Assembly: GCF_011634775.1 (NCBI RefSeq)
Contig: NZ_JAALXT010000003.1
Location: 992,001-1,056,000, forward strand
Reading direction: 5' to 3'
DNA length: 64,000 nucleotides
Source of the DNA: Thalassoroseus pseudoceratinae
GTDB taxonomy: Bacteria > Planctomycetota > Planctomycetia > Planctomycetales > Planctomycetaceae
In this document: piece after piece, positions 44,506 through 53,747 of the stretch
How positions within the stretch are numbered: position 1 is the first letter of the stretch
Layout of the letters: each line of letters starts with the position of its first letter
Notes under the pieces: model-generated
The model's database searches: none
Seen by the model: only the letters and a program-made list of their open reading frames with translations
What the model was told of the DNA's origin: nothing
Position numbers and translations under genes: made by a program

Positions 44506-45873
44506 TTACTGTTCAGTCCAATTATCGCCGGTCGTCAAGCCTGCTTGCTTATCGGCGACAATTTCTTGCTCCCGCGAGTGCACCCGACAACCGGAAATCC
44601 TGTTGTTTCGACCTTCACCTCGAAACCGAACCGCATGGTTGGAAAGAACTTCCGCCCGCGTATCGGCAATCGTGCAGTTCAGAATGCTGATTTGTTGGCA
44701 GTCTACTGCATCCACTCCCAGCGGTACGCCATCAAGCAGTTGGCAGCCGTTGACATCAATTCGCTGGCACCGCACCAATTCCAACAGTGACGCCCCGCTC
44801 ACTTGGCCGGTGTCGCTTTCGTCTCGCAGGTTGCAACCGCTCAACACGCAATCGGTGGAGTCAACGAACCGAACCCCCATTCCATACGAGGGGGTGTGAC
44901 GACGAAATGTGTTGCCCGTCGATTGGATTTGCTGAGACTGCTCGACCAGCAAATTGCGATTGGTCGCGGAATAAATGACATTCCCACTCAACGAGATACC
45001 ATGCCCGCCAGTAATGTGCACATTGTTTTCTTGGCTACCGATGATGTTGCCACTGATCGCCCAAATGCCGGGTCGATGCTTTTGTTCTGGATCGCCGAGA
45101 ATGCGGATGTTACATCCCCCTTCGGAATTGGTTGCTTGAATGGTGTTGGAGCAAACGGTGACTTCCGCGACACTTGCTCCTTCGGCGGTTGTGTCGACGT
45201 AGATTTCTGCTGTCGGTTCCGGTGCAGTGTTGAACACGCGGTGGTTGTTGTATTCGATGTCGTTGCCGGTGATTTGGAGGTTGCGAATCTCGGATTTCTC
45301 AATTCGGATTCCACCAAGCCGATTGTAACTGATGTGGTTGCCCACAATGTTAATTTGGTGCAGATTGAGCTGATCGAGGTAAATCCCCACTCCGGTATTA
45401 TGGTAGATGTTGCAGCCGGAGATCCGGACGTTGCGGTTGCGACGGTACAAGTGAATGCCGTGACGAACACCTTGGATCAAGACGCCATCAATGATTGGCT
45501 GAAAGGTGCCAATCAACTGGATGCCGTCGGCTTCCTCGTGAGCGCCTTCAATCTCGATCCCACTAATAGTCGGTGTTCGCTGTGACCGAGTGATCTCTGG
45601 CTTCACACTCTTCGGGTCACCGGTTCCACCATGCGTGCCGACGATCCGAAAGGCCGGTCCGGGGCCAGTCATTCGAACTTTGGCGGTGCCGCCGACTCCT
45701 ACGATTCCCAGCGATCCCTGTTTCGCGAGCGGAACTTCGATGGAGCGGCTGATGGTATAGATACCGGGAGGAAATTCCAGTACGCCGTCACCAGCTTGAA
45801 GGGCGTGCTGAATGGCCTCTGTATCGTCGGCATTTCCATCACCGACAGCACCAAAATCTCGAATACTACTCAT
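44506..45873 (-). CDS. Right-handed parallel beta-helix protein
   Basis: 455 residues. The N-terminus SSIRDFGAVGDGNADDTEAI is typical of pectate-lyase-3/GH28-like proteins, and then Asn/Ile/Gly-rich rungs follow (SGCNIYHNTGVGIYLDQL, ITGNDIEYNNHRVFN, CSNTIQATNSEGGCN) of about 22-25 residues each. No signal peptide is visible. These beta-helices often bind or cut polysaccharide, but no catalytic residues were recognised. It starts 16 bases after the alpha/beta hydrolase stop in the same transcript. Confidence 0.85.
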   Translation of the reverse strand: MSSIRDFGAVGDGNADDTEAIQHALQAGDGVLEFPPGIYTISRSIEVPLAKQGSLGIVGVGGTAKVRMTGPGPAFRIVGTHGGTGDPKSVKPEITRSQRTPTISGIEIEGAHEEADGIQLIGTFQPIIDGVLIQGVRHGIHLYRRNRNVRISGCNIYHNTGVGIYLDQLNLHQINIVGNHISYNRLGGIRIEKSEIRNLQITGNDIEYNNHRVFNTAPEPTAEIYVDTTAEGASVAEVTVCSNTIQATNSEGGCNIRILGDPEQKHRPGIWAISGNIIGSQENNVHITGGHGISLSGNVIYSATNRNLLVEQSQQIQSTGNTFRRHTPSYGMGVRFVDSTDCVLSGCNLRDESDTGQVSGASLLELVRCQRIDVNGCQLLDGVPLGVDAVDCQQISILNCTIADTRAEVLSNHAVRFRGEGRNNRISGCRVHSREQEIVADKQAGLTTGDNWTEQ

Positions 45874-45889
45874 GATGACTTGCTCTGGT

Positions 45890-46909
45890 TCATCGCTCGA
45901 CTTGTTTGTCGGCGTTAAAGAAATTCACTAGACGCTCAAGTTCGCTGTAGAGGAAGAGAGCGGCTGAGATGTGTCCCGACTCCAGCCACACGAGTTCCGC
46001 ATGCGAGCCGATCGCTTGATGCAACAGGTCCGCACATTTGGGGGGGATGACTTCGTCGTGTTTGGCGGCGACCATCAGCACGCGGCGATTCTTCAGTCGG
46101 TCGGCATAGGTTAGTGGATCGGCCGGTGCCGCCTGTTTGAGGAACGCCTCACGATCCAACCCTTTGGCTTCCCAGTTTTCTCGCAGTTTGCGGAGTTTCG
46201 GGTCCGGGTGATCCCAGATCGCGGCCGGCAATCCACCACCCGCCAAATAGATCGCCACGTTTTGGAATCTCGGTTCGGCTTGGGCGGCAAGACTGGTCAT
46301 GATGCCACCGAGACTGATCCCGGTGATGCCTAATCGATTCGCATCGACTTCGGGACGACTCCGCAGCCAAGCACCGGCCCGGCGAATATCGAGAATCGCT
46401 TGTCGCATCCCTTCAACGGTTTCTTCGATGTCGGGGGAAATTAAACGCCGACGGATTTTCGGATCCCGACGCTCGCCGTAATAGGGCAACCGGATAAACA
46501 GAACGGCGATTCCGCGACGGGCCAAACCGTTTGAGATGCTCTGAGAAAGCGGAAATTCGCCCCCCAGGATGTGTAACATCACCACGCCGGGGAAGGGACC
46601 TTCGCCAGCCGGCTGGAAGTAATCTCCATGCACGGTGTTATTGACTTTGACTTCCGTTGTGATCGGCGACGGAAACCGCACCTTGGAGATTCGCACAGGA
46701 CCGCTCATCCGGTCGAATTCGGTTTCGTACTTGAATTCGCTCTCTTGGATTCGATACCGATCCGGAACCGCCGTCTCCTCGTTCTTCGCAGGTTTCTCAA
46801 CAACCGTCCCTGTTTTCGGGACCGAGTTGAATCTCTGTTCTGCGACTACTGCCCGAGAGGCCACAGAGCCACTGACAAGAACGAAGACGACGATCAGGGT
46901 GCGAGGCAT
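45890..46909 (-). CDS. Exported alpha/beta hydrolase (dienelactone-hydrolase-like)
   Basis: 339 residues with an N-terminal signal peptide (about 1-23). Catalytic segments are seen: PGVVMLHILGGEFPL (oxyanion region), LGITGISLGGIMTSL with the nucleophile Ser, MVAAKHDEVIP with the Asp and ESGHISAAL with the His. Resembles acyl-peptide or dienelactone hydrolase-type enzymes of unknown substrate. It starts 24 bases after miaB in the leftward unit. Confidence 0.87.
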   Translation of the reverse strand: MPRTLIVVFVLVSGSVASRAVVAEQRFNSVPKTGTVVEKPAKNEETAVPDRYRIQESEFKYETEFDRMSGPVRISKVRFPSPITTEVKVNNTVHGDYFQPAGEGPFPGVVMLHILGGEFPLSQSISNGLARRGIAVLFIRLPYYGERRDPKIRRRLISPDIEETVEGMRQAILDIRRAGAWLRSRPEVDANRLGITGISLGGIMTSLAAQAEPRFQNVAIYLAGGGLPAAIWDHPDPKLRKLRENWEAKGLDREAFLKQAAPADPLTYADRLKNRRVLMVAAKHDEVIPPKCADLLHQAIGSHAELVWLESGHISAALFLYSELERLVNFFNADKQVER

Positions 46910-46933
46910 ACGCTTTACTCTCCTGAGGAGCGA

Positions 46934-48400
46934 TCACTGTAAAATCGGCAAGCCCGAGGTGGGATTGTGCTGATATTCGCGTGTAACAACGTGCCCGATG
47001 AGCGTGGTTGCAGTGCAGTCGTCAACCGCGACCCGAGCCATTGAACCGGCAAGACGTCGATTGCCTTCGAACACTACGATCCGATCGCACCGAGTGCGAC
47101 CAACCAGTTGAGCACGTGGGTCCGTGGAGTTTTGCTCACCGGCTTTGACAGCCGACTTACTCAAACCTTCCACGAGGATTTCCACTTCGCGACCAATGAA
47201 TTCCGCGTTGTCTTCCTCGCTGATGGCGTTTTGCAGGTCGAGCATGACGTTGTTGCGTCGCCGCTTTTCATCCTCGGGGATGTCATCTTCATACAGGGTG
47301 TCGGCTTTCGTTCCCGGGCGCGGGCTGTATTTGAAAATGAAGCTGTTCTTGAAACGCCATTTGCGGATCGAGTCCAAGCTTTTCTCGAATGACTCTTCCG
47401 ACTCCCCCGGATGACCGACGATGAAGTCACTCGAAACCGAACATCCTGGAACGATGGAATTGATCCGGTCCATCATGTCACTGTAATCGGCGACGGTGTA
47501 GCCCCGTTTCATCGTTTTGAGCACATCATCGCAACCGGACTGCAACGGCACATGCAGGTAGTGACTACACTTGGGCAGATCACGAATCGCCTCGAGCAAG
47601 TCCGTGGTCATGTCCTTCGGGTAATTGGTGACGAACTTGATACGTTCGATACCCGCGGTGTCGTGAATCCGTTCCAACAAATCGGACAACCGCACGAGTT
47701 GACCGTCTTCGGTGTGGCGATAGCTATTGACGGTTTGTCCGAGAAGCGTGACTTCCTTCACACCTTGCTCAGCCAACACCTCAACTTCACGGGCGATCTC
47801 GCGTGGCGAACGTGACTGCTCCGGACCGCGTGTCATCGGGACGACGCAATACGTGCAGAACTTATCGCAACCAATCATGATCCGCACGAACGCTTGGTAG
47901 GGCGTTGGTCGCATTTCCGGTTCGCGGAGCGGATCGTAACTCTCAAAACTACTGGCGACCGTTTGCCGATTTCCATCTCGGCGTCCCAAACTAACGGCGA
48001 GTGTTTGATCGCGATCGGCGCGTGCGGTCTCGATCAGACTGGGAATCTCAGCGAGTTGCCCAGTTCCCACCACGATGTCCACATGCGGCGCTTTCTGAAA
48101 GATCAATTCCTGATCCTTCTGAGCCATGCACCCCATCACACCAATCACCAAATTCGGTCGGCGCCGCTTGCTAAACTTGAGCCGTCCCAACGCACTGTAA
48201 ATTTTGTGCTCGGCGTGTTCGCGTACGCTACATGTGTTAAACAGCACGGTGTCGGCGGCACGAACGTCCTTGGTGAGTTCATATCCACGCTGACGCAACG
48301 CCCCCACGACCAGTTCGCTATCGAGCATGTTCATCTGACAGCCGACGGTCTCAATGAACAACTTGGAATTGTGGGGCGGGGTAGTAGTTTCTTCGGACAT
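46934..48400 (-). CDS. miaB: tRNA-2-methylthio-N6-dimethylallyladenosine synthase MiaB
   Basis: 488 residues. The methylthiotransferase N-terminal domain has three Cys (VGCQMNMLDS, NTCSVREHAE, GVMGCMAQKD) for its [4Fe-4S] cluster. The radical-SAM motif is CDKFCTYC. A C-terminal TRAM domain follows (NAEFIGREVEILVEG). MiaB adds a methylthio group at A37 of UNN-decoding tRNAs. It lies 65 bases after the small membrane-protein gene and is probably cotranscribed with efp. Confidence 0.95.
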   Translation of the reverse strand: MSEETTTPPHNSKLFIETVGCQMNMLDSELVVGALRQRGYELTKDVRAADTVLFNTCSVREHAEHKIYSALGRLKFSKRRRPNLVIGVMGCMAQKDQELIFQKAPHVDIVVGTGQLAEIPSLIETARADRDQTLAVSLGRRDGNRQTVASSFESYDPLREPEMRPTPYQAFVRIMIGCDKFCTYCVVPMTRGPEQSRSPREIAREVEVLAEQGVKEVTLLGQTVNSYRHTEDGQLVRLSDLLERIHDTAGIERIKFVTNYPKDMTTDLLEAIRDLPKCSHYLHVPLQSGCDDVLKTMKRGYTVADYSDMMDRINSIVPGCSVSSDFIVGHPGESEESFEKSLDSIRKWRFKNSFIFKYSPRPGTKADTLYEDDIPEDEKRRRNNVMLDLQNAISEEDNAEFIGREVEILVEGLSKSAVKAGEQNSTDPRAQLVGRTRCDRIVVFEGNRRLAGSMARVAVDDCTATTLIGHVVTREYQHNPTSGLPILQ

Positions 48401-48465
48401 CGCTAGCCAACGAAATCAAACGACGAACAGTGCGGTTCGTCCCTTTGGGTGCGAATGGGTTTCAA

Positions 48466-48642
48466 TCACGCTGCGGTCTGGCCGTCTTCCGGTTTGGTTG
48501 TCCGTTGCCGAACCAACTCTTCACGCGTCTGCAAGATCAGTTGATACCGATAGTGCTGACGGTGATTCGCCATCAACGATAGTAAGGAACGCAAAGCCAA
48601 TCCTGTGGCCACTCCGTACAACACCAGATTCCAAATCGTCAT
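48466..48642 (-). CDS. Small membrane protein, 58 residues
   Basis: ATG 48642 to TGA 48466 gives a protein starting MTIWNLVLYGVATGLALRSL, with a hydrophobic N-terminal helix of about 20 residues, then a basic Gln/Arg/His-rich tail (NHRQHYRYQLILQTREEL, ending DGQTAA). A strong Shine-Dalgarno sequence (GGAGGGAG) lies 5-7 bases upstream. It fits exactly between efp (41 bases) and miaB (65 bases), which supports a real gene. Function unknown; perhaps a single-pass membrane peptide. Confidence 0.7.
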   Translation of the reverse strand: MTIWNLVLYGVATGLALRSLLSLMANHRQHYRYQLILQTREELVRQRTTKPEDGQTAA

Positions 48643-48683
48643 TGGGCTCCCTCCGAGACGAAAGTGGTTGTCGCGTTCGGGCG

Positions 48684-49253
48684 TTACTCCCGTACACGTT
48701 CAATGTATGTGCCAGTTGAGGCATCGATTTTGATTTTCTCACCGTTCTCGATGAAGGCCGGCACTTGCACTTCGGCACCGGTTTCCACCGTGGCAGGTTT
48801 TGAAACATTGGTGGCCGTATTCCCTCGTGCGGCCGGTTCGGTGTAGGTCACTTCGAGAATCACGTGCTGCGGCGGTGTCATGTCGATCGGAACATCGTTC
48901 CAATACATCAAGCCGCAGATATCACCTTCCTTGAGAAATTGAACTTTCTCCGCCACGTTGTCGGCCGGCAGCGTGTATTGCTCGAAGGAATCTTGATCCA
49001 TGAAAATGTAGCCGTTGGCGTCACGGTACAAGTATTGAGCATCATTTTTACGGACGTCCGCACCTTCGAGGCTATCGCCACTCTTGTAGGTTCGGTCGAG
49101 AATGGTTCCCTTGAGCAGATTCCGCAGTCGAGTCTTATAGAGTGCTTGGCCTTTTCCCGGCTTGACGAAATTGCACTCCAGCATCTCATAAGGATCACCT
49201 TCGACAATGACCTTAATTCCTTTGCGAAAGTCTCCGGTGTTAATTTGTGGCAT
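48684..49253 (-). CDS. efp: Elongation factor P
   Basis: 189 residues, as in E. coli (188). The modification-site loop is KPGKGQA with Lys34 in the same place as the lysyl-modified Lys of E. coli EF-P. EF-P relieves ribosome stalling at polyproline. The gene for its partner EpmB is divergent, 165 bases away, which supports beta-lysylation of Lys34. First gene of the leftward unit. Confidence 0.96.
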   Translation of the reverse strand: MPQINTGDFRKGIKVIVEGDPYEMLECNFVKPGKGQALYKTRLRNLLKGTILDRTYKSGDSLEGADVRKNDAQYLYRDANGYIFMDQDSFEQYTLPADNVAEKVQFLKEGDICGLMYWNDVPIDMTPPQHVILEVTYTEPAARGNTATNVSKPATVETGAEVQVPAFIENGEKIKIDASTGTYIERVRE

Positions 49254-49418
49254 GATTCTGTCTCGGCCGGTCCGTACGATATGCCGTCACGCGTCTTGTG
49301 CAGCGACGGTTGGGTTGCGATGATGCGGGGGCCACAACCGGGCCGGACCGCGTTGAATTCGGCTCAGAATAACAAATCCTCCGCCCGAGAGGAATGCTTT
49401 CCGAATGATTGTCACTCG

Positions 49419-50423
49419 ATGATTTCCACACCCACGACAACGCCCGTCAACTGGCAACAGGAAATGTCCCGCGCGGTCCGTGAACCGGCCGACCTTATTG
49501 AACGTCTGGGACTGCCACCAGAATGCACTGAACCCGCACGGCGAGCGGCTCAGTTGTTTCCGTTGCGAGTGCCCGAGAGTTATCTGCGACGGATGCAACA
49601 AGGCAACCCGTCGGACCCATTGCTGCGTCAAGTTCTTCCGTTGGATGCCGAATTTGATGAGGTGCCGGGCTACGTCTCCGATCCCCTTGAAGAATCGGAT
49701 TCGCACCTCGCCGCCGGGTTGTTGAAGAAATACTCCGGACGAGCTTTGATGATCGTCACCGGGCAATGTGCCATCCACTGCCGATACTGCTTCCGCCGTC
49801 ACTATCCGTATGCCGAGGAACCTCAAGGGCTTACGGCATGGGAACCGGCGATTGCCGCTATCGAGGCTGACACGGAACTTCGGGAAATCTTGCTCAGTGG
49901 CGGCGATCCACTGATGCTCTCTGACCGCAAACTGCATTGGTTGACCGATCGACTCGACGCCATTCCGCATTTGCAACGCCTTAGAATCCACACCCGCTTG
50001 CCGATCGTCTTACCCAGCCGCATTACAGCGGAGTTGATCAGTTGGCTACAAAATCTCCGAATGACGCCGTTCGTGGTGGTTCACGCCAATCATCCGCAGG
50101 AAATTCAAGCGGATTGTGCGGACTCACTACGCACATTAGTCCGCTCAGGCATCCCCGTATTGAACCAATCGGTGTTATTGCAAGGCGTCAATGACAACGT
50201 TGACGCACTGACGGAATTGTCCGAACGGCTCACGAACTTGGGCGTCATCCCGTATTATTTGCATCAGACAGATCACGTCGCCGGGACCGCCCACTTCGCG
50301 GTGGACGAAACGAAAGGCCTGGAATTGATCGCCGAGATGCGACGACGACTCCCCGGCTATGCCGTCCCGACATTCGTGCAAGAACTGCCGGGAGAGATGC
50401 ATAAACTTCCGTTAAGCCCGTGA
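49419..50423 (+). CDS. epmB: EF-P-modifying lysine 2,3-aminomutase EpmB
   Basis: 334 residues from ATG 49419, close to E. coli EpmB (342); the frame is open further upstream but would run into efp. The radical-SAM motif CAIHCRYCFRRHYPY and the PLP-region DETKGLELIAEM are present, and RIHTRLPIVLPSRIT is typical. EpmB converts alpha-lysine to beta-lysine, which EpmA attaches to EF-P. Location beside efp makes the specific role likely over lysine catabolism. EpmA is not in the window. Confidence 0.9.
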   Translation: MISTPTTTPVNWQQEMSRAVREPADLIERLGLPPECTEPARRAAQLFPLRVPESYLRRMQQGNPSDPLLRQVLPLDAEFDEVPGYVSDPLEESDSHLAAGLLKKYSGRALMIVTGQCAIHCRYCFRRHYPYAEEPQGLTAWEPAIAAIEADTELREILLSGGDPLMLSDRKLHWLTDRLDAIPHLQRLRIHTRLPIVLPSRITAELISWLQNLRMTPFVVVHANHPQEIQADCADSLRTLVRSGIPVLNQSVLLQGVNDNVDALTELSERLTNLGVIPYYLHQTDHVAGTAHFAVDETKGLELIAEMRRRLPGYAVPTFVQELPGEMHKLPLSP

Positions 50424-50443
50424 CATGACCGCCGACATTTCGA

Positions 50444-52780
50444 CTACTTTTGCTCGGATGTTTCTTCCTCTGTAGCCGGTGCTTCGGGGTATTTAGCGTT
50501 GAGTGCAACAACAAATCCTCGCAACGCGGCCCCCCGACGTGTGGGCATCAATCGACTCTCGCCGATGGCCTTCAAGACGGCTTCGGCGTCCATCACGTTG
50601 ACCGCCGCTCCGCCGACCATTTCCGCCGCATCTTCGGCAGGATCAAACTGCTCCAAGCGGCGAATGTACGTGAGAGCCTCGTTCAATTTCCCATTCTCAA
50701 GAAGCTTGCTCGCAGCCCGCATGGCTGCTTCCGCAACCTGGATGGAACCAATCTTCCGAGGCGGAGAATTGATCAAGTCGGCGAGCTCATCGACCGAACC
50801 CTCGGCTAATACTTGATCGATCTTTTGCTGATAGGATGCGACCGCCGGAGCCGGTTCACCATTGGCCTTCGCGAGCAGAACCTCTTGCAATGCCTGATAT
50901 TTTTCGGCGGCGGTTTTGAGATCGTAGGCATGTCGTCGGTACTGTTTCTCAGCCGTCCGTTTCTGATCATCCGTCAACAAGTTCAACTCCTGCCCCAGCG
51001 TGTTTTGGATAGAGGCGGAGTTCTGATCGATTTCCGAAACAAGACTTTGCATCGCGTCCAATGGTGGCGTGATGGCTGCGATCAACGCTCGCGTTTTCTC
51101 CACCAATGACTTTGACTGATCTGATTGTCCAAGTTGTCGATGAGCCGCCGCGGCTTCGGCGGTCGCGATCGCGGATAGCTCCAAAGCATCCGCCCATGGA
51201 AGTGCAATTTGATAATCGTAAAGTTCTTTCACGTCGGGCGTAGGTCGGGCGTCTGGAGTTTGGGAACTCGCGATTTCGGTATCTGCTTTTGCCAACCAAG
51301 TCTTCGCGAGATCGGTCTGCCCGAGAGTTGCCAATCGACGTGCGACACGAGCGTGCACCTGTGTGCGAACCGACCTCTGAACATCGGCGGAGAGGCCGCC
51401 CAAGGATTCGTCGAACCCGGTCAGCGTAACGAGTTGGCTTTGAGCCGCTTGGTTCGCAGCCACGTTTTCACCCCACGTTGCCAAAGCCTCGGCCCGTGAA
51501 TTGATGTCCTGAATGCGATTCGCCCATTCCAATGCCTCTTTGCTTTTGCCATGAGTCGCCAAAGTTCCGGTGACACTGACCCGAGACGGATCGGCTGGTT
51601 CCACCAAAGCGGCGTGCTGCATTTGTTTTGCAAAATCGAAGTTCTTGGTTTCCCGTAGCGATTGGAGTTTCGCCCAGTAGACTTCCTTGTCCTCGCGGGT
51701 GCGGAGTTTCGACAACAAGTCAGCGGCTTCGTCCGCTCGATTTTCCGCGACCAAAACCGCAGCCAACCCAGTGATGGCTCGCCAATCCGGCTGACCGGTT
51801 CCGCGAACCTTCCCGGCCAATTCGAGTGCTTCATCCAACGTCTTCGCCGTCGGTTGACCGTTCGAGATTTGATTCCACGCAAGATCGGTCAACGGAATAA
51901 TGCGATAGTCTGGACGCTGCACGCCGAGCTTCGTAAGACGTGCCAATTGCTTCCGGACAGCTGCTTCATCACCCCGTGCGGCGTGAATCGAAGCAATCAT
52001 TTGAATACCGTAGGCCGGGTCACGGTTGCCCATTTGCGGCGTGTGTTCCGAATACTTGACCATCTCGGTCAATGCGGATTGCCGAAGTTCCTCCGGTGTC
52101 ACTTTCTCAGGTTCAGTAGCGACAACCTCGGTGGCTTGGTTGCCCTTGGGATTCTCGAGGGCTTCGATTTGTTTGCGTTGGCGTTCGAAATCTGCGTCCG
52201 TCATGCCCGGTTTGGCTGCGTTCTGCATGGCGATCGACGGGTCTTCACGCAGGACGAACCACCACACGCCGAACCCACCACCACCGAGCAAAAGAATCGC
52301 TATCGCGGTCAGCATTCCTGCCGACAATCCCGAGGACTTCTCAGGTTCTGGTTCGGGTTCTTTTTCTGGCTCGGGGCAAGTGAAGATCGGCATCAAGCAA
52401 TCAGGATTGATGCACCGCACCGGCTTACCAGCGGCTTGTTCTGAGGTGTAGCCAGCCGTTTCGCACATCGGGCACACGACACGATATTCGCGTCCCGGTT
52501 TCGGTTTGACCCGCAAGCGAACATACTTGCTGACCTTTTCACCTTGCACGTCAAACGGGTCGTCCGACTTCGGAGCCGACGAGTCACCGCTGGATTTTGC
52601 TGGAGCCGACGACGATTTGGGTTTTGATTTCGGCTTCGGAGCCGCTTTCGGTTTCGTGGCTGTCGTCGGTGCGGGCTTGGGTTGACGCGGCCCGGACATC
52701 GACGCACCGCAGAACGGACATTCTTCCGCTTCGTCATCAATAACCGACTGATGACAACTCGGGCATGTTGGCAAATCCAT
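50444..52780 (-). CDS. Zinc-ribbon membrane protein with long helical repeat domain
   Basis: 778 residues from ATG 52780 (MDLPTCPSCHQSV). A double zinc ribbon (CPSC...CPFC at 5-24) and a second Cys cluster (CPMC...CINPDC, about 95-125) precede a membrane helix (about 145-168: SAGMLTAIAILLLGGGGFGVWW). The remaining 600 residues look like helical TPR-type repeats rich in Ala, Leu, Gln and Glu, ending in a Glu-rich tail. A Lys/Pro/Ser-rich linker links the ribbons. Topology: ribbons cytoplasmic, repeats probably periplasmic. No specific function recognised. Confidence 0.8.
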   Translation of the reverse strand: MDLPTCPSCHQSVIDDEAEECPFCGASMSGPRQPKPAPTTATKPKAAPKPKSKPKSSSAPAKSSGDSSAPKSDDPFDVQGEKVSKYVRLRVKPKPGREYRVVCPMCETAGYTSEQAAGKPVRCINPDCLMPIFTCPEPEKEPEPEPEKSSGLSAGMLTAIAILLLGGGGFGVWWFVLREDPSIAMQNAAKPGMTDADFERQRKQIEALENPKGNQATEVVATEPEKVTPEELRQSALTEMVKYSEHTPQMGNRDPAYGIQMIASIHAARGDEAAVRKQLARLTKLGVQRPDYRIIPLTDLAWNQISNGQPTAKTLDEALELAGKVRGTGQPDWRAITGLAAVLVAENRADEAADLLSKLRTREDKEVYWAKLQSLRETKNFDFAKQMQHAALVEPADPSRVSVTGTLATHGKSKEALEWANRIQDINSRAEALATWGENVAANQAAQSQLVTLTGFDESLGGLSADVQRSVRTQVHARVARRLATLGQTDLAKTWLAKADTEIASSQTPDARPTPDVKELYDYQIALPWADALELSAIATAEAAAAHRQLGQSDQSKSLVEKTRALIAAITPPLDAMQSLVSEIDQNSASIQNTLGQELNLLTDDQKRTAEKQYRRHAYDLKTAAEKYQALQEVLLAKANGEPAPAVASYQQKIDQVLAEGSVDELADLINSPPRKIGSIQVAEAAMRAASKLLENGKLNEALTYIRRLEQFDPAEDAAEMVGGAAVNVMDAEAVLKAIGESRLMPTRRGAALRGFVVALNAKYPEAPATEEETSEQK

Positions 52781-53111
52781 AGAACTGGCTTTATTTCGGA
52801 ATGCGAATCTTTGAAAGGATCGACGCCCCATTCCTGTTGGATGACGGAACGGCTTGTCGAGACCGTTATCCGGTCGTCTATGTCACACTGGGACTGATGA
52901 CCATATTCACGTCAACAACCCCATGGAACAGGACACCCAGTTGAAGAATTGGTAATGGGATTCTGTCACAAGGGTATCACTGTATTATCAGGATACCATC
53001 TGACCATTTCCACTGACCAGTCCAGGATTTCCGGACGAGAGAAATTCCCCGCATTGAGATCGAACTCACTGGATGGCCCAGCAAGTTCTCGCGGAGTGGT
53101 CGGCTAGCCCA
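52781..53111. other. Intergenic region, no gene seen
   Basis: Lies upstream of the zinc-ribbon gene and downstream of a secreted-protein gene, both on the minus strand. It contains an inverted repeat GGTATC/GATACC with a 13-base spacer at 52973-52997, without a T-run. No small gene or clear promoter was recognised. Confidence 0.4.
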
Positions 53112-53705
53112 CTAACGCGGTTGCGAGTTTCTCCGCAAATGGTCCGACGCCGCTTGAGACCCCAAGCGAACGGCGGTTTGGAAGTGCAGTTTCGCTACAC
53201 CAGTCTGGCCACGAGATTCAGCCGCCAGACCGAGCTGAAAGAAGCGTTCAGCACGCGAAATCGCAGGAACGGGCTTCGGTGGAATGTCTCGCGGGGTGTG
53301 CGCTGAGGTGGGCCGGACACTTGAGTTCGTTAATTGCTCGTACGCCTGCCCAGCCACCCCACGGAGCCGGACGTTGTGAGGACCCGGCTCGTCGGCAGAC
53401 TGCAACAAATACGCGTCCATCGCCGCACAATCGTGAATGGTGACGGTAGCGGAGATGCTCCCGCCGGAAGTGGCCCGGCCGATCCCAGACGAACCACGCC
53501 ATGGCCCGAAACCGGCCTGCCGTCGTCCAATCGCAGACTGACCCACACCTCCGATGAACGCCGTTCCACGGTCTGGCACGGATAAAGTCGTCGCGGCTCC
53601 GAAGTCACGGACAATCGGCTGTTGAATGGTTTGGGCGATCGCTTGCCGCGAAAGACCGGGGCAGCAGAACAGCCAAACCAATGCAATCCAGATGACACGG
53701 GGCAT
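53112..53705 (-). CDS. Secreted hypothetical protein
   Basis: 197 residues from ATG 53705 (CGGAGT upstream; ATG 53729 lacks a ribosome site). A signal peptide (MPRVIWIALVWLFCC..., cleavage near AIA-QT). The mature part starts with a Gly/Ser-rich segment (about 40-80), then a region of unknown fold. Near the C-terminus one TPR-like motif is visible (RAERFFQLGLAAESRGQTG, AKLHFQTAVRLG). Function unknown. It lies 42 bases downstream of the redoxin-cytochrome gene. Confidence 0.7.
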   Translation of the reverse strand: MPRVIWIALVWLFCCPGLSRQAIAQTIQQPIVRDFGAATTLSVPDRGTAFIGGVGQSAIGRRQAGFGPWRGSSGIGRATSGGSISATVTIHDCAAMDAYLLQSADEPGPHNVRLRGVAGQAYEQLTNSSVRPTSAHTPRDIPPKPVPAISRAERFFQLGLAAESRGQTGVAKLHFQTAVRLGSQAASDHLRRNSQPR

Positions 53706-53747
53706 CGACTGACTCCGTATTGAGCGCATTTCACGACGGAACGATCG

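Noticed and set aside
44803-45585. Long open frame (260 codons) opposite the beta-helix gene
   Set aside because: It is an antisense shadow of a gene with clear beta-helix repeats; the translated product has no recognisable motif and an unusual Val/Asp-rich makeup.
48864-49418. Upstream extension of the EpmB frame
   Set aside because: It would overlap nearly all of efp on the other strand; EpmB alignment starts at 49419.
51662-52444. 260-codon open frame opposite the zinc-ribbon/repeat gene
   Set aside because: Antisense shadow of a strongly supported gene; no ribosome site or motif.
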